The position numbers and the translations under genes were made by a program. From Amoebidium appalachense (Eukaryota > Ichthyosporea), in NCBI GenBank assembly GCA_963693365.1, contig CAVNZM010000014.1:7166028-7230027 (forward strand): DNA of 64,000 bases. Direction: 5' to 3'. Below are positions 60,290 to 64,000 of this stretch, piece after piece. Within the stretch, counting starts at the first letter, position 1. Every line of letters starts with the position of its first letter. The notes beneath the pieces were generated by a model. It searched no databases. It was not told where the DNA came from and saw nothing but the letters and a program-made list of their open reading frames with translations.

Positions 60290-60928
60290 AAATTAGACAC
60301 ATATTCATTAACACTGCAAATGCACGTATTTATAGAACAGTTACGATAGCAGAATTCTACGAAAACCAACCAACATCTGACAAAAGCTCAGCTACATACA
60401 GTACTCAAACAAAAGCGTCACGAGTTAACACTGCAAATGCACTTAATTATAGAACAATTACGATAGCAGAATTCTACGAAAACAAACCAACATCTGACAA
60501 AAGCTCAGCTACAATACATGCAGTACTCAGACAAAAGCGTCACCTGGAGAAGTGGCTCTTACAATAGTGTTACGTACATAGTGAATGCCAGAGTGCATTC
60601 CAAAATGACTTGTAACCAATCACAGTCGCCCGCCAAATGGACAACAATAAACCGTACCCAGGGGTTGTTAGGTAATGTCGTAATGAACATAATCCGGTGA
60701 TTTTGATTCCCGCTCACTGTATTCATTAGATGTTCAAGATTGGAAATAAGTCGTATACTTTGATGAAGTTACACCGTATTACAGCCCTGACTGCACGTTA
60801 ACGTGTCACAAACAACGTACAAGTACAGTGTACTGAACGGGTGACTCGCTGCCACGTGCGACCACTCAGTGGCCTCACTGCCGCCTTAGCCGCCGTTTGA
60901 CCAAGTCTATTCACTCTATTTTTCACAG

Positions 60929-61067
60929 AGGGTATGACTTGGCACGAAATCAGTCGGCCGCCGCGGAGGAAATGTTTCGTCGCCTTGAAAAAATGTCCAC
61001 CTCAAATTTTAAAAAATCTAGCAGGTCGGACTCGTGTCTATCCATGGACAGCGCTTTTAGCATTTGA
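60929..61067 (+). CDS. Possible plus-strand terminal exon (unit C)
   Basis: Same frame and stop as the copy at 33981-34119. Confidence 0.3.
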
Positions 61068-61183
61068 TATAATTTGAGATTACCTGTGCTCGAAAATATT
61101 CGTGGTTGTTCCCCCCAAGGAGTTGGTCTCAACGTTTTTGTAAATTCAAATATCGAAGCTAGTGCGCACAGGTTACATGATGG

Positions 61184-62412
<1,229 letters not shown>

Positions 62413-63124
62413 CCCATCCCCCCACCCCTGCCCCCCACTTCCCCCAGCACACACACAAACACACCACCACCACCACCACCACCACCAATACCCTACGACT
62501 CAAAGCACTGTGCTGTTTGATGTCTCGTGTGTTGTTATATAACATACATACCTATGACAATAATTAATGATAATGATAGATAATCCACGTGCATGATATG
62601 TGTATAGTATGTAGTGCTGAATATTTCACTCCCGTACTTCTTTTTCCTCGTTCCTTCCCTTCATATCTTCCTTCGTGTACACATTTTGCCTTCCTTCCCC
62701 CCCTTCCCCTCCGCCCCCCCCACCCCACCCTTCCCCTCTCATACCTTTCCTCGTTTCCCTGTCCCTCCCTCTCCCTCTCGCTTTCTCTTCCACTCATCAC
62801 CCTACCATCAAAACCCACCCACCCACCCACCTCAGGCATTAGATCCGTCCCCCTTTTTTTTTTCCCCCACCGATGTTGACTCGCCCTCCCCACTTTCCCA
62901 AACCACCCCCCCCCTCCCCCCCCCCCTCCTCCCCAACCACCACCTCCCAAAAAAAAAAAAAAAGAAAAAAAAAAGAAAAAATAAATAAAGAGAGAAAGGG
63001 CGAAAAGAAAGAAAAGAAAGAGTACACCTAAGAAGGGGGGGGGGGGGGGGGGGAGGGGGAAGGGGGAGGAGGGGGGGTGAGGGGAGAAGGGGGGGGGGGG
63101 GGAGGGGGGAGGAGGTCTTTTTAC

Positions 63125-63192
63125 CTTCACGGCCGTGCCACCACCCCCGGCTGCTGCCTTGCCCTTCTTCGCTTTGTCTCCCCCCTCAGCCT
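63125..63192 (-). CDS. PIN4: PIN4-like parvulin, exon 2 (unit C)
   Basis: Third copy of the exon at 9174-9241; intact. Confidence 0.5.
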
Positions 63193-63491
63193 CTGCACTG
63201 CCCCGTTAGCAACCACCACAAACCTTGCTTCCCATCAGCAATGCTCTAACCAACAACACAATACCCACCTCTGGTCAACATCTTCCATACGAGCCATTTC
63301 CAATCACTGCCATAGCTTCCTCTTCCCCAGTACAAGTATGTGTTCCCCTCCCTCCTCTCTTCCTCCCCAGCTCCCCCCTCCCCCCCCCCCTTCCCCTCCA
63401 TACACACGAAAGAAAGAAAAAACATCCCCTCCCTCCCCTCCTCCCCTTCTCCCCTCCCCGGCCCCCCCCTCCCCCCGCATCACCAGCCCAC

Positions 63492-63552
63492 CTGCATTTC
63501 CCTTCCCCTTGGCCGGGGCTGCCTGAGCCGTTTGTCCCTTCTTGGGCCCCAT
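63492..63552 (-). CDS. PIN4: PIN4-like parvulin, exon 1 (unit C)
   Basis: Third copy of the exon at 9538-9598; intact. Confidence 0.5.
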
Positions 63553-63824
63553 GGCAACGTGGTATGTTGCAATGATCTGCTCATGGTGACTGTGAGAAAC
63601 AGAGAAAACAGGAGCAGTGAAGAACTAGTTGAACACCGTTCAGAACCCATTCCCCAGCCTCCAACCCCCCTCCCCCGCCCCCACAACACTCCCCCCCCAA
63701 ACTCCCTCCCTGCCCTCCCCCCTCCCCCCGAAACGCACCCACCCCATCGAACCCCCCCCCCCCCCCCTCCCGGCCACTCCCCCCCTCCCCCCCCCACCGC
63801 TCCCCCCGCCACACACACATACAC

Positions 63825-63857
<33 letters not shown>

Positions 63858-64000
63858 CCCCCTCCCTCTCCCTCCCTTCCTCCCTACCTCCAAATAAAGG
63901 GGAATAAACGTACTTGAGTATATGGTGGGATGTCGGGTGGGACCTAGAGAGGCTCGCTGAGATCTATAAAAAAATTGCTTTGTCCCCACCCACCACCACC

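Overview
This is eukaryotic nuclear DNA dominated by simple repeats. No bacterial or phage signal was seen. The evidence for a eukaryote is two recognisable 5S rRNA genes with eukaryotic internal-promoter sequence, GT-AG splice sites that agree in phase between candidate exons, an AATAAA signal just after a stop codon, and long (GT)n, (CT)n, poly-C, poly-G and poly-T tracts. The species cannot be named from this window.

The main structure is a head-to-tail tandem array with a unit of about 27 kb. Unit A runs from about 1340 to 28339, unit B from about 28340 to 55290, and unit C from about 55291 to the window end, where it is cut off after about 8.7 kb. Landmarks are offset by about 27,000 bp (A to B) and 26,950 bp (B to C). 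Unique sequence is almost identical between copies; nearly all differences are tract lengths. Bases 1-1330 are not part of the unit and are probably the left edge of the array. The junctions lie inside GT tracts.

Layout of one unit (unit A coordinates): GT/GCGT/GA low complexity (1340-2420); C- and G-rich DNA (2460-2900); two phase-compatible minus-strand exons of a coiled-coil protein (3433-3955); a possible minus-strand terminal exon (4581-4647); GT and G tracts (4700-5525); a compact three-exon minus-strand gene with a poly(A) signal (5582-6342), whose upstream side has a 117-bp duplication and CCAAT/GCGGGC sites; a possible plus-strand terminal exon, frameshifted in unit A only (6982-7129); a (CT)n/(CCCT)n block with a duplicated 43-bp core (7236-8460); two minus-strand exons matching the N-terminus of the parvulin PIN4 (9174-9598); C/G/CT low complexity (9700-11275); candidate plus-strand exons that are mostly phase 2 (10719-14668); more low complexity with short ORFs (14700-18270); an array of about ten short perfect hairpins followed by A-tracts (18900-19596); two ORFs (20081-20837); one 5S rRNA gene (21290-21409); then about 6.9 kb of satellite (21418-28325).

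The satellite starts at the 5S terminator and has two monomer families. The proximal family has 10 full and 2 truncated monomers and the distal family has 23, in both complete units. The distal part ends in an a-b-c three-monomer higher-order repeat. One 5S gene per 27-kb unit, next to a structured GT/poly-G satellite and downstream of a hairpin array, is the most unusual arrangement here. Most long ORFs are translations of microsatellites and were not annotated. Exon calls outside the 5S, PIN4-like, coiled-coil and three-exon genes are tentative.
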